A DNA stretch of 26,569 bases from DATJGF01 sp035495315 (lineage in GTDB: Bacteria; Verrucomicrobiota; Verrucomicrobiia; Limisphaerales; UBA8199): the NCBI GenBank assembly GCA_035495315.1, contig DATJGF010000112.1:1-26569 (forward strand), in the 5' to 3' direction. Shown piece after piece: positions 14,848 through 23,159 of the stretch. The translations under genes and the position numbers were made by a program. The notes beneath the pieces are model-generated. The model was given only the letters and a program-made list of their open reading frames with translations, had not been told where the DNA came from and searched no databases. Numbering within the stretch: the stretch's first letter is position 1; each line of letters starts with the position of its first letter.

Positions 14848-15858
14848 CACTTCGCGAGCGGAGTATTATATCTTGACAATGCCGCGGGAGCTGCGCATTC
14901 AATATCCGGGAGCCATTTACCACGTCTTAAACCGCGGCGATCAGCGCGACAACATCTTCCTCGACGACCAGGATCGACAAAGGTTTCTGTCCACCTTGGA
15001 GGAGGCTTGCCGAAAAACAGACTGGGAGGTCCACGCCTACTGCCTGATGCGAAACCATTTTCACTTGGTCATTGAGACCCCCCGAGCCAACCTGGTGGCC
15101 GGAATGCATTGGTTGTCCGGGGTCTACACCAAGCGATTTAATATCCGGCATAAACTCTGCGGGCACGTGTTGGCCGGGCGCTACAAAGCATTGATTGTGG
15201 ATGGCGGTGACAACGGTTATCTGCGCACAGTTTGCGACTATGTCCATCTCAACCCGGTGAGGGCCAATCTGCTCAGTGCTGATCAACCGCTGGAGAGCTT
15301 TGTCTGGAGCAGCTATGGAGCTTACCTCAAGCCAGCGGGTGAGCGGCCCGCTTGGTTGCGGGTGGACCGACTGCTGGGGGAGAAGGGTATTCCCAAGGAT
15401 AGCGAGGCAGGCCGCAGGATGTTCGCGCTCCAGATGGAGCGGCGACGAGCCGAGGAATCGGCTGCCCGATATGAGGAAATTCGCCGGTCTTGGTTCCTGG
15501 GTTGCGATCGATTTCGGGAGGAACTGTTGGCCGCGGCCGCCGAGCGAATCGGCTTGAACCATTACGGTTCGGAGCGCTATGAGACTGGTGTGCAGAAAGC
15601 CGAGCAAATCGTCGCGCAAGAAATGCAGCGGCTGGGCTGGACCGAAGAGGACCTCCGGGGTCATCGCAAGGGAGACCAGCGCAAGGTAATAGTGGCCCGG
15701 CGCCTCAGGCAGGAGACAACGATGAGCCTAAAATGGATCGCGCAGCGACTACAGATGGGCAGTTGGACTTACGTTTCAAATCTCCTGCACAGCCCATCCC
15801 CCGCTAAAAACCAAACCCAGCAGCAACTCCCACTGTGTCAATAGTGAGGACTGACACT
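14827..15858 (+). mobile_element. RAYT transposase element with 24-bp inverted repeats
   Basis: A 24-bp sequence at 14827-14850 (agtgtcagtcct... ending ttgacac) is repeated as its exact reverse complement at 15835-15858. The pair encloses one transposase gene, giving a compact 1032-bp unit. The inner part of the left repeat carries the acetyltransferase stop, and the right repeat carries the transposase stop. RAYT enzymes normally sit among REP hairpins rather than between clean terminal repeats. A partial solo copy is at 23323-23351. Confidence 0.8.
14879..15844 (+). CDS. REP-associated tyrosine transposase (RAYT, TnpREP)
   Basis: This 321-residue protein starts at the ATG at 14879, which gives the standard N-terminus MPRELRIQYPGAIYHVLNRG. 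The HUH metal-binding motif is NHFH (His60, His62) after YCLM. The catalytic tyrosine region is YLRTVCDYVHLNPVRAN (about 114-130). Residues beyond 230 form a helix-rich tail (IVARRLRQETTMSLKWIAQRL) usual for longer members. These enzymes cut single-stranded DNA at REP hairpins and relate to IS200/IS605 transposases. All motifs are intact, so it may be active. A longer in-frame start at 14813 would lie inside the tandem repeats and is unlikely. A tatcttgaca sequence just upstream is shared with the RAYT relic at 25410. Confidence 0.93.
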   Translation: MPRELRIQYPGAIYHVLNRGDQRDNIFLDDQDRQRFLSTLEEACRKTDWEVHAYCLMRNHFHLVIETPRANLVAGMHWLSGVYTKRFNIRHKLCGHVLAGRYKALIVDGGDNGYLRTVCDYVHLNPVRANLLSADQPLESFVWSSYGAYLKPAGERPAWLRVDRLLGEKGIPKDSEAGRRMFALQMERRRAEESAARYEEIRRSWFLGCDRFREELLAAAAERIGLNHYGSERYETGVQKAEQIVAQEMQRLGWTEEDLRGHRKGDQRKVIVARRLRQETTMSLKWIAQRLQMGSWTYVSNLLHSPSPAKNQTQQQLPLCQ

Positions 15859-16610
15859 TGGCCTTGGCCTCGTAGGTGGACTTCTTGAGCACACCATTTA
15901 CGCGCGCAAGCTCTTTCCAAGCCGAGCCAGGCGAGGCCTCCGCGAGAACGAGGTTGCCCTCCTTAATTCCATCCCAGATGATCATCTTCTCATCACCTGC
16001 TGTAACCAACAGGTTTCCCACTTCAGCCCCCATTTCGTGGTTTTCATCAAAAATGTCTCCGGATTCTCAATTCATCTTGCCTGAATCCAACTCGAACGAC
16101 CTCACCTTTTTGCCTGAACGAAAATACAGATTTCCTTTATTCAAGGCGGCTGTCGAGGTGCAGGTGAAGAAACTCTTGGTGTAATCCTTGGTGGTGTAAT
16201 CGTCTTTCGTCAATGAGTTGATGGTCATAAGCTGGGTCCTTCTCCCGCTGCTTTCGCACATAGTGAAAAGGACCTTGTTCGACTCGGTGATTGGACTGGG
16301 ACTGCTCTCGTTATAAAGGCTGCGCCAGGGACGCTCGACTACCGTTTCACATTCACCGGCCCTCTCTCCAACCCATAACGTAAACGCGACTGTTTACAAG
16401 GAGCGGAGCGGAAACACCAAAACCGACGTTGGTTCTCCAGAGTTCCTTGGGCGGCCACCCCGAAGAGCCTGGGATTGTGCCGGCGCGGTCCGGGCCATGC
16501 CACTGGAACCAGCTTGCCGTATTGGTCGAACCCTCGGCGCAACAGCTCACGACCCACGCAATGGCGAGGTTAACCAGCAGGCAACGCACTTTTGCAAGAA
16601 CGGACAGCAT
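15859..16610 (-). pseudogene. Broken PQQ-like beta-propeller gene
   Basis: The N-terminal piece (start 16610) has a signal peptide and the typical opening WFQWHGPDRAGTIPGSSGWPP, then VGFGVSAPLLVNSRVYVMGW. After GWREGR the frame is lost at a stop near 16353. A second piece is open again from about 16345 (PWRSLYNESSPSPITE..NKVLFTMCESSGRRTQL..LNKGNLYFRSGKKV..FELDSGKMN), meets an in-frame TGA at 16067-16069, and continues in the same frame (ESGDIFDENHEMGAEVGNLLVTAGDEKMIIWDG..) until it runs into the RAYT right end. The family usually has 400 or more residues; much of the middle and the C-terminus is missing. It is an exported quinoprotein-type propeller relic with deletion, frameshift and nonsense mutation. 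Confidence 0.82.
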
Positions 16611-17092
16611 CGAAGTAGCTTTCTTTCCGAGACGTTCTCAAAATAGTCTATACCAACAGAGACGTGGAGTTCCGCCTTAGCATTCAAGGGTGAGCCGCCG
16701 AATTCGTGGCATTTTTGGCGGAGTTGGAGGCCAGCCAACCCCGAGGTGTCAGACCCGACGAAAGGCCATGTGCCGCTCCAAAGCACATTAGTGGCGCTAA
16801 ACCCGGTGCGATTAAAAGTGGGCGGTGGCGACAAACCCTTTGAAAGGGTTCGATCCACCGAGGACCTCGTACACCTCGATAAATGGAGGTGTTAATGAGA
16901 TGAAGCAACGGGAGCAAAAGCGCATTCGCATCCACTTTTAATCGTGCCCCGCTAAACCGGAGAGCCAAGAAAAGGAGTTGCACCGCTTCAGCTTTCGCAT
17001 TAATTTTTTGAGACTGCTATACGGCCTCTGGTATCCGTCGTCGGTTAAATCCGTTAAGGCGAGGTGAGGTTAGCATTAGCCACCTTTGCGCG
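16611..17092. repeat. Gap with inverted repeat and 13-codon frame
   Basis: No conventional gene is seen. A 13-bp perfect inverted repeat, cgattaaaagtgg at 16809-16821 and ccacttttaatcg at 16932-16944, encloses about 110 bp, flanked by direct copies of gctaaac(c)cgg. Inside are a hairpin (AACCCTTT/AAAGGGTT near 16837-16853) and a 13-residue frame at 16900-16941 (MKQREQKRIRIHF) ten bases after GGAGG. The region precedes the large sensor kinase. Confidence 0.5.
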
Positions 17093-20000
17093 ATGAGCTC
17101 AGGTTCTAAAACGAACCCTTTTCCGGTAGTAGGAGTTGGCGCCTCCGCGGGAGGTCTCGAGGCCCTCACGCATTTGCTCCAGCACCTGCCCGTCGACACG
17201 GGTATGGCTTTTGTGCTGGTGCAGCATCTGGACCCCGGCCATCCCAGTGCCCTCACTGAGCTTCTGGCCCGCACTACCGCAATGCCGGTCCGCGAAATCA
17301 CCCATAATCTCCGGATCCAGCCCAACCACGTTTACGTCATACCGCCCAACGCGACCATGATCCTGGAGCAGGGCATGCTCAAACTCCAACGCCGCCAGCC
17401 GAAGGGTGGAGCCCGTCGCACCATCGATCGTTTTTTTGAATCCATGGCCCAGGATATCCACGAACGTGCCATCGGTATCATCCTCTCGGGTACCGCCTCG
17501 GACGGCACCCTGGGTTTGGAGGCTATCAAGGCCGAAGGCGGGATTACTTTTGCCCAGGACGATTCGGCGAAATACGATTCCATGCCGCGCAACGCAATTG
17601 CAGCCGGTTGTGTGGACGTTGTGCTGTCTGCCGAGATGATGGCGGAGGAACTGGCGCGGATCGCCCGGCACCCTTCCTTGAAAAAGGCACTGCAGGCGCA
17701 GGAGCAACTGGCTCCCCACGCTGAGGAGGGCCAGGTAGTCGGCCCGGCAGAGAAGCCCATCCCCCCGGTCCAAGAGGAAGACGGCTTCAAAAGAGTGCTG
17801 CTCCTGCTGCGCGATCATTCCGGCGTCGATTTTTCCCTCTACAAGTCCCGGACCATCCATCGGCGCATCAGCCGCCGCATGGTCTTGAAGAAAGTCGAAA
17901 CTCTCGATGCCTATGCCCGAACCCTCGTCGGCAACCCCCGCGAACTCGACGCACTTTACGGCGACATGCTTATAAGCGTCACCAGCTTCTTCCGCACCCC
18001 GGAGGCTTTCGAGGTGCTGAAGCGCAAAATTTTTCCGAAAATCGTTGAAGAACGCCGTAGGGATTCCGTCCGCGTCTGGGTCCTGGGCTGCTCGACCGGG
18101 CAGGAAGCCTATTCCATGGCGATGGCGTTTTCCGAATTTGCCGAGGGGATCGTTGGCGCGCCCAAACTGCAAATGTTCGCCAGCGACCTCAACGAGCCGT
18201 TGCTCGATAAAGCCCGCCAGGGCTTCTACGCCAGCAGCCTCGTCCACGATATCTCTCCGCAACGGCTCCGCCGCTTCTTCACCGAGGAGCTCGGCGGCTT
18301 TCGGGTCATCAAGCCCTTGCGCGATACCATCATCTTCGCGAAGCACAATCTCCTGACCGATCCGCCCTTCTCCCGCCTCGATCTCATTAGTTGCCGCAAT
18401 CTGCTCATTTACCTTAACCCCGATTTGCAGAAGCGCATCTTTTCCGCCTTTCACTACGGCCTTAATAACCGAGGCTTCCTCTTCCTGGGCATCTCCGAAT
18501 CCGTCGGCCAGGCGAGCGATCTCTTTGCACCAGTCGATAAAAAGCTTCGCATCTTTGTGCGTAAACCTGGGATCACCCCAGTGCGGGGTCTGCCGCCCGC
18601 CGCACTACCCCACCCTGAAAAAAGGGAAGGCGCCCGCGCTCATCCCGCCGCGCCTGCCGATGCTCTCACGGCCGAGTTGAATGCCCAGCGGGAAGCCGAT
18701 CGCCTTCTCGTCAACCAATTCGCCCCGCCTGGCGTCCTCATCAATGCCCAGTTGCAAATCCTGCAATTCCGCGGCTCGACGGGCGCCTTTCTGGAGCCAG
18801 CGGTGGGCAAAGCCTCCCTCGACCTCCTCAAGATGGCCCGCGAAGGGCTCAAAACCCCCTTACGCACGCTCATCAACCAAGCCAAAGCCAAGGATAACGC
18901 TGTCCGCAAGGACGGTATCCAGCTTCGTCGCGATGGTCAGGTCCGGCTGGTGAACCTCGAAGTCATCCCGCTCAAAAATCTGAAGGAACGCTGTTACCTT
19001 GTGCTGTTCCATGAACCGGCCCGCGTCGACCCCGCTGAGGTACAGCGAGGCGGCAAATCCGCCCAGTCCGCCCGTTCAGCGAGCCTCAAGACCGCCGCCC
19101 CCGCCCTGCGGCGGCGCATCGCCGAGCTCGAACGGGAAGTCACCGAAGCCCGGGATTACCTCCAGTCGATCCAGGAGCAATATGAAGCGGCCAACGAGCA
19201 GCTGCAGGTCTACAACGAAGAGGTCACCTCCGGCAATGAAGAGCTCCAAAGCATTAACGAAGAGCTCGAGACCTCCAAAGAGGAACTCGAGTCCAGCAAC
19301 GAAGAGCTGACCACCATTAACGAGGAGCTCGCCGGCCGCAATGCCGAACTCAACCGCCTCAATGCCGAGTTGCACAACCTCGATGCCAGTCTCAACACTC
19401 CCATTCTCGAGTTGGGCTCCGATCTAAGCATCCGCCGCTTCACCCCGTCTGCGGCAAAGGTTTTTAACCTCCTGGCCGGCGATGTCGGCCGGCTATTGGG
19501 CGGCGTGCGCCACAACCTCGAATTACCCGAGCTGGAAAAGCTGCTCACTGACGTCATCGCCAGCGGCCGCCCGGTCCGGCGTGAAACGCGCGACAAATGG
19601 GGTCACTGGCACGAGTTGCGTGCCAACCCCTTCCTGACGCTCGATAATCGGATCGACGGCGCGGTCCTCCTCCTGCTGGATATCGACCCGCTCAAGCGCA
19701 CCGAGCAGCAGATCCGCCAGGAGCGGGACTATGCACAGGCCGTGATCGAATCGGTGCCCCCGCTTCTCATCCTCAAACCGGGTTTGCAGGTGCGCGCAGC
19801 CAATGAGGCCTTTTACCACTCTTTCCAAGTCTCCCCCGAGGAGACTGTCGGCCAGTTGGTATTCGACCTTGGAAACGGCCAGTGGAATATTCCCAAACTC
19901 CGCAGTCTCCTGGAAGAAGTCCTGCCCGAAAACCGCTCCTTTAAAGATTACGAAGTGACCCACGATTTTCAGAAGCTTGGGCGGCGGACCATGTTGTTGA

Positions 20001-20785
20001 GCGGCAGACGGGTCCAACATCTCGATTTGATCCTCTTGGCTATTGAAGACATCACCCAACTCAAAGAGGCCGAGAAAACGGCCCAAAAGGCCAAAGCGGC
20101 TATGACCCGTTACGCCTCCGACCTCGAAGGGTTCTCCTATTCCCTGGCGCACGATATGCGTGCCCCACTGCGCGCCATGCGGAGCTTTACCTCTTTGATC
20201 GAGCAAAAGGATGGCCACCGCTTGAGCCCAATGAGCCAAGACTATCTTGAGCGCATCGGAACCTCCGCCGAGCGCCTCGATGAGCTCGTTCGCGATTCCC
20301 TAAGCTATGCTAAAATCGTGCGTGAGGAAATGCCTTTGCACCCGGTCGATGTCTGTCAATTGTTGCGCGGCATGCTCCAAACTTATCCGAACCTGCAACC
20401 TCCCGAAGCCGAGATCCACATCGACTGCGATCGTGTCCTCGTTCGCGGCAACCCGGCCGGGCTCACCCAGTGCTTCTCCAACCTCCTCACTAACGCCGTC
20501 AAGTTTGTGGCCCCCGGCGCCAAGCCATGGGTGCGGATCTGGGCCGAGGACCAGGACGTCCGTTTTCGGATCTGGGTCGAAGATCGCGGGATCGGCATCC
20601 CGCAGGACGCACGCGAGAAGATTTTTGGCATGTTCCAGCGCCTGCACCGCTCCGAAGAATACCCGGGCACCGGCATCGGGCTGGCTTTGGTCCGCAAGGT
20701 GGTCCAGCGCATGGGCGGAAACGTAGGCGTGGAATCCGCTCTGGGTCAGGGCAGCAAATTTTGGGTGGAACTGCCGAAAGCATAG
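17093..20785 (+). CDS. CheB-CheR-PAS hybrid sensor histidine kinase
   Basis: This is a single 1230-residue protein. Residues about 10-190 form a CheB methylesterase domain with the catalytic triad Ser18 (GASAGG), His45 (VQHLDPGH) and Asp137 (GTASDG). About 220-490 is a CheR methyltransferase with SAM motif VWVLGCSTGQEAYSMAM (near 326-342). A strong coiled coil (about 676-766) carries repeated NEEL units. Two PAS-like domains follow (about 770-1000). The kinase core has His1020 (SLAHDMRAPL), an N-box FSNLLTNAVKF, G1 DRGIGIP and G2 GTGIGLALV, all intact. The fusion is a known type, thought to couple methylation chemistry to phosphorelay. No receptor domain or chemotaxis gene is nearby. The response regulator behind it is the probable partner. 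Confidence 0.93.
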   Translation: MSSGSKTNPFPVVGVGASAGGLEALTHLLQHLPVDTGMAFVLVQHLDPGHPSALTELLARTTAMPVREITHNLRIQPNHVYVIPPNATMILEQGMLKLQRRQPKGGARRTIDRFFESMAQDIHERAIGIILSGTASDGTLGLEAIKAEGGITFAQDDSAKYDSMPRNAIAAGCVDVVLSAEMMAEELARIARHPSLKKALQAQEQLAPHAEEGQVVGPAEKPIPPVQEEDGFKRVLLLLRDHSGVDFSLYKSRTIHRRISRRMVLKKVETLDAYARTLVGNPRELDALYGDMLISVTSFFRTPEAFEVLKRKIFPKIVEERRRDSVRVWVLGCSTGQEAYSMAMAFSEFAEGIVGAPKLQMFASDLNEPLLDKARQGFYASSLVHDISPQRLRRFFTEELGGFRVIKPLRDTIIFAKHNLLTDPPFSRLDLISCRNLLIYLNPDLQKRIFSAFHYGLNNRGFLFLGISESVGQASDLFAPVDKKLRIFVRKPGITPVRGLPPAALPHPEKREGARAHPAAPADALTAELNAQREADRLLVNQFAPPGVLINAQLQILQFRGSTGAFLEPAVGKASLDLLKMAREGLKTPLRTLINQAKAKDNAVRKDGIQLRRDGQVRLVNLEVIPLKNLKERCYLVLFHEPARVDPAEVQRGGKSAQSARSASLKTAAPALRRRIAELEREVTEARDYLQSIQEQYEAANEQLQVYNEEVTSGNEELQSINEELETSKEELESSNEELTTINEELAGRNAELNRLNAELHNLDASLNTPILELGSDLSIRRFTPSAAKVFNLLAGDVGRLLGGVRHNLELPELEKLLTDVIASGRPVRRETRDKWGHWHELRANPFLTLDNRIDGAVLLLLDIDPLKRTEQQIRQERDYAQAVIESVPPLLILKPGLQVRAANEAFYHSFQVSPEETVGQLVFDLGNGQWNIPKLRSLLEEVLPENRSFKDYEVTHDFQKLGRRTMLLSGRRVQHLDLILLAIEDITQLKEAEKTAQKAKAAMTRYASDLEGFSYSLAHDMRAPLRAMRSFTSLIEQKDGHRLSPMSQDYLERIGTSAERLDELVRDSLSYAKIVREEMPLHPVDVCQLLRGMLQTYPNLQPPEAEIHIDCDRVLVRGNPAGLTQCFSNLLTNAVKFVAPGAKPWVRIWAEDQDVRFRIWVEDRGIGIPQDAREKIFGMFQRLHRSEEYPGTGIGLALVRKVVQRMGGNVGVESALGQGSKFWVELPKA

Positions 20786-20790
20786 CGCCT

Positions 20791-21261
20791 GTGAACGACA
20801 CCTGTATTCTCCTGGTGGAGGACGAGCCAAATGACATCCTTTTGCTCAAAATCTCCTTCGAGGAAGTGGGTATCACTTTGCCTTTGCAAGTGGTTACTGA
20901 CGGCCAAATGGCCATCGATTACCTCAGCGGGGCGAAAGCTTTTGCCGACAGGAAGCAGTTCCCCATGCCTTGCCTCATTCTCTTAGACCTGAAACTTCCA
21001 CGCAAATCCGGCCTGGAAGTCCTGCAGTGGATACGCGAGCAGCCTGCCCTCAGGTGCATCGTTGTCATTGTCCTTACCTCCGCCGAACATGAGCAGGATG
21101 TGGTACAAGCCTACGAACTCGGCGCAAACTCCTATCTCGTTAAACCCATGAATATCGTTCAACGCAATGAAACGATGCGCCTCCTTAAAGGATGGTGGCT
21201 GCAGTGCAATCGCTTCGCACCGTTGCCCCAAACCATCGTCGGGAACGCGGCCCTATCCTGA
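20791..21261 (+). CDS. Single-domain response regulator (Rcp1/CheY-like)
   Basis: This 156-residue receiver starts at GTG 20791, five bases after the kinase stop; the longer frame upstream lies wholly inside the kinase gene and is rejected. The acidic pair Glu10-Asp11, phospho-acceptor Asp66 (LILLDLKLP), Thr96 (VLTSAE) and Lys118 (VKPM) are all present. There is no output domain. The short insert around residues 45-60 (YLSGAKAFADRKQFPMP) is typical of the Rcp1-like receivers that serve phytochrome and PAS kinases. Tight spacing implies co-transcription with the kinase and phosphotransfer from His1020. Confidence 0.94.
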   Translation: MNDTCILLVEDEPNDILLLKISFEEVGITLPLQVVTDGQMAIDYLSGAKAFADRKQFPMPCLILLDLKLPRKSGLEVLQWIREQPALRCIVVIVLTSAEHEQDVVQAYELGANSYLVKPMNIVQRNETMRLLKGWWLQCNRFAPLPQTIVGNAALS

Positions 21262-21538
21262 TGTTTGCCATCCTCCACCGGCGACCTTAGATCCCCTTTC
21301 GTCCTTTGTGTCCTTTCTGTCCCTTTGCTTCCCCAGCGACCTCCCCCAACTGAGAGAACCACCCCATGGGCGTGGAAGTGGGCAGCCTATTGGTTACATT
21401 GACCGCGCCGACGAGCACCAGCGCGTGCACCGGGATTTCACTGGTGCAGTGCAACCTCAGTGTTACCACCATGTCCTTCGGCGGCGTGGGTAAGTTCCAA
21501 CGCTTGCACCTCCGCGGATGCCGGATAGACTGCTTCGC
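21262..21538. pseudogene. Gap with a short PQQ-propeller relic
   Basis: At about 21352-21400 the plus strand encodes ENHPMGVEVGSLLVT, which matches 12 of 15 residues of ENHEMGAEVGNLLVT in the broken propeller gene at 15859-16610, although the neighbouring codons are ruined. A tcctttgtg-like 9-bp unit is tandemly repeated at about 21301-21326. A 39-bp segment at 21418-21456 resembles 14190-14228. No intact gene. Confidence 0.5.
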
Positions 21539-21793
21539 ATGAAATACCGAGTCGGGGAAAAAGTGGCCTTTAGGGTTCAGGCTCCTATCCAAGAAAACAA
21601 GAGTGGTCCTCGACGTCGTGGGGAATATGGTCCGCAAAATTGCGGTATTGGGACCGTGAAGTCAGTGGTCGAATCGGAAAATTCGTACATTTTATCCATG
21701 GCGGGAATGGAATACACCGTATCGGAAGACGAGATTCTCGGCAAGGCGAGTTGGAATGCAGAAAGTGGGAAGTGGCAGATTGATCCGATGTAA
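21539..21793 (+). CDS. Small hypothetical protein, 84 aa
   Basis: The frame begins at the ATG at 21539 (MKYRVGEKVAFRVQAP); a second ATG seven codons earlier is also possible. The chain alternates short beta strands and charged turns (VGEKVAFRVQ, GIGTVKSVVESENSYILSM, MEYTVSEDEILG) like a small SH3 or KOW-type barrel, but I do not recognise a family. It has no signal peptide or membrane helix. It stands alone on the plus strand. Composition and the regular strand pattern argue for a real gene, though it is too short to be certain. Confidence 0.5.
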   Translation: MKYRVGEKVAFRVQAPIQENKSGPRRRGEYGPQNCGIGTVKSVVESENSYILSMAGMEYTVSEDEILGKASWNAESGKWQIDPM

Positions 21794-21843
21794 TCGGGCG
21801 CAATGGCCCGTTAACCACACTCTGATGGCGCTGGGGAGTAGGC

Positions 21844-22068
21844 ATGCCGACAGGAGGGTGGTGTTTAGAAGGCCAGCGTCGCCAGAGCCAGGCCCGCTAG
21901 GCATGGGCATTTCTGGCTCTATACGCTTTAAGCATCGCCTTGATTCCGGTAATGGCGATTTGTCGAGGGACAGAGACGACCTACCTCCGTTCGCCGTATT
22001 TTCTAGGGTGCATCTGGGCTGGCGGTTTGCTGCTGACGGGGGTTATTGCGGTTCGCGATACGTCTTGA
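21844..22068 (+). pseudogene. Two-helix membrane protein frame cut by an amber codon
   Basis: From ATG 21844 the frame encodes 18 residues (MPTGGWCLEGQRRQSQAR), meets TAG at 21898-21900, and then stays open for 55 codons to TGA at 22066. The open part encodes two clear hydrophobic helices (AFLALYALSIALIPVMAI and FLGCIWAGGLLLTGVIAV) joined by a polar loop (CRGTETTYLRSPY). There is no good start codon between the amber and the first helix. I read it as the remnant of a small inner-membrane protein; translation from a later ATG inside helix one seems unlikely. Family unknown. Confidence 0.5.
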
Positions 22069-22134
22069 TGCGGGGTCTGTGAGGTTGAGTATGCGGAAAC
22101 ATATTGAATTTAGGACACGCAATCGGAAACACTG

Positions 22135-22821
22135 ATGGTCAATCAGCGTAGAGCCGCTCTTGAATTGTTGCTGTTTCTGGCCGCGTTCTTTGCCGTCTGG
22201 ACGGTACGCGCTACCTTGTTCTACCTAGTTGACGAGTCAATTGCCTCCTCAACTTGGCGGGCCGCATATTCCAATCTGCTCAAATTGGGCCTGTGGGTTC
22301 TGCCCGCCGCGGCCTTCGCCTACTGGCTGAGGAGTGCGCCTCCCGCAAAGTACTTGGGCTTGTCCAGTGTACCGAGCCTAAGCAACGGGTTGGTGTGCCT
22401 CGCCGTCACGGTCATCTTCCTTCTCGCGGTCACGCTGTTTGACTTGACCATCGGCAGAAAGTCCTTCTCCGCAGCCAGCTTGGCACCATTGACTCCCACG
22501 CTCGCGCTGCTTCAACTGGTAATCTCCCCATTGTTCGAGGAAATTCTCTTTCGAGGCTTGGTAATGAACGAGCTTATGACCCTTGTGCCGTCCTATGTCG
22601 CAAATGCGCTCACCTCCCTGCTCTTTGTGGGCGCTCATCTTCCATACTGGCTATCGCATGTCGGGCCGACTCCGGCGATGTTGGCGAACGCCTTTGGTGT
22701 GTTTGTGTTCAGCGTTGTGGCCTGCTGGTTATTTGCAAAGACCGCATCCATTTGGCCTCCGACATTCGCTCACGTCGCCAACAACATCTTGTCATCCTCG
22801 TTGGTTGCAAACCATGCTTAG
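22135..22821 (+). CDS. CPBP-family intramembrane metalloprotease
   Basis: This 228-residue protein has about six membrane helices. The conserved CPBP (CAAX protease/bacteriocin-processing, ABI) motifs are present: EEILFRG with Glu135, Glu136 and Arg140, a helix with VGAH (His168), and FAHVANN (His213, Asn217). These residues form the glutamate-histidine metal site within the membrane. Bacterial members act in protein processing, bacteriocin immunity or unknown roles; no bacteriocin gene is visible here. The ATG at 22135 lies at the start of the first hydrophobic helix region and is the natural start. It sits among unrelated small genes. Confidence 0.9.
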   Translation: MVNQRRAALELLLFLAAFFAVWTVRATLFYLVDESIASSTWRAAYSNLLKLGLWVLPAAAFAYWLRSAPPAKYLGLSSVPSLSNGLVCLAVTVIFLLAVTLFDLTIGRKSFSAASLAPLTPTLALLQLVISPLFEEILFRGLVMNELMTLVPSYVANALTSLLFVGAHLPYWLSHVGPTPAMLANAFGVFVFSVVACWLFAKTASIWPPTFAHVANNILSSSLVANHA

Positions 22822-22937
22822 GAAATGGCTTGGCCTACGAAATGACCTAGAATATCAAGCAATGGAAATGGCGGTAATGGCTAGCATATTGCAAAATAAG
22901 GCCAGCCGAGCCTCGCTTTCAGGGTTACTGAAAGGGC

Positions 22938-23126
22938 ATGAACGAGAAGCGCGAGCTTCCTAAAGTGGAAGCAAATCCAGCTACAAAGCACAAAGCCGTA
23001 TTGGTCGAGACCGAAGGATTTCAGTGCATGGCCTATCAAGATTGCTATGGAAAGTGGCGCAGTTTTTACGACCTCCAATTGTTGTCTGGCAAAGTCGAAG
23101 TCGTCACCTTCAGTCGAGAAGGCTAG
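22938..23126 (+). CDS. Small hypothetical protein, 62 aa
   Basis: ATG 22938 is preceded by AAAGGG. The product is small and soluble, with KHKAVLVETEGFQCMAYQD, then GKWRSFYDLQLLSGKVEVV; the pattern suggests a three- to four-stranded small beta domain. It has no known motif. A longer frame on the opposite strand (22881-23351) overlaps it; only the upstream part of that one looks coding, so the plus-strand gene is preferred here. Confidence 0.45.
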   Translation: MNEKRELPKVEANPATKHKAVLVETEGFQCMAYQDCYGKWRSFYDLQLLSGKVEVVTFSREG

Positions 23127-23159
23127 ATTAAATCCTTTATTCGACCACCGCGAGTTAGT

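Noticed and set aside
16547..16858. A 103-codon minus-strand frame upstream of the broken propeller gene
   Set aside because: It overlaps the start and signal peptide of the propeller relic in another frame, runs through the repeat region, and shows no known motif.
17099..18454. A 451-codon open frame antisense to the CheB-CheR region
   Set aside because: It is fully covered by the kinase gene, whose catalytic residues are all intact; the antisense product has no motif.
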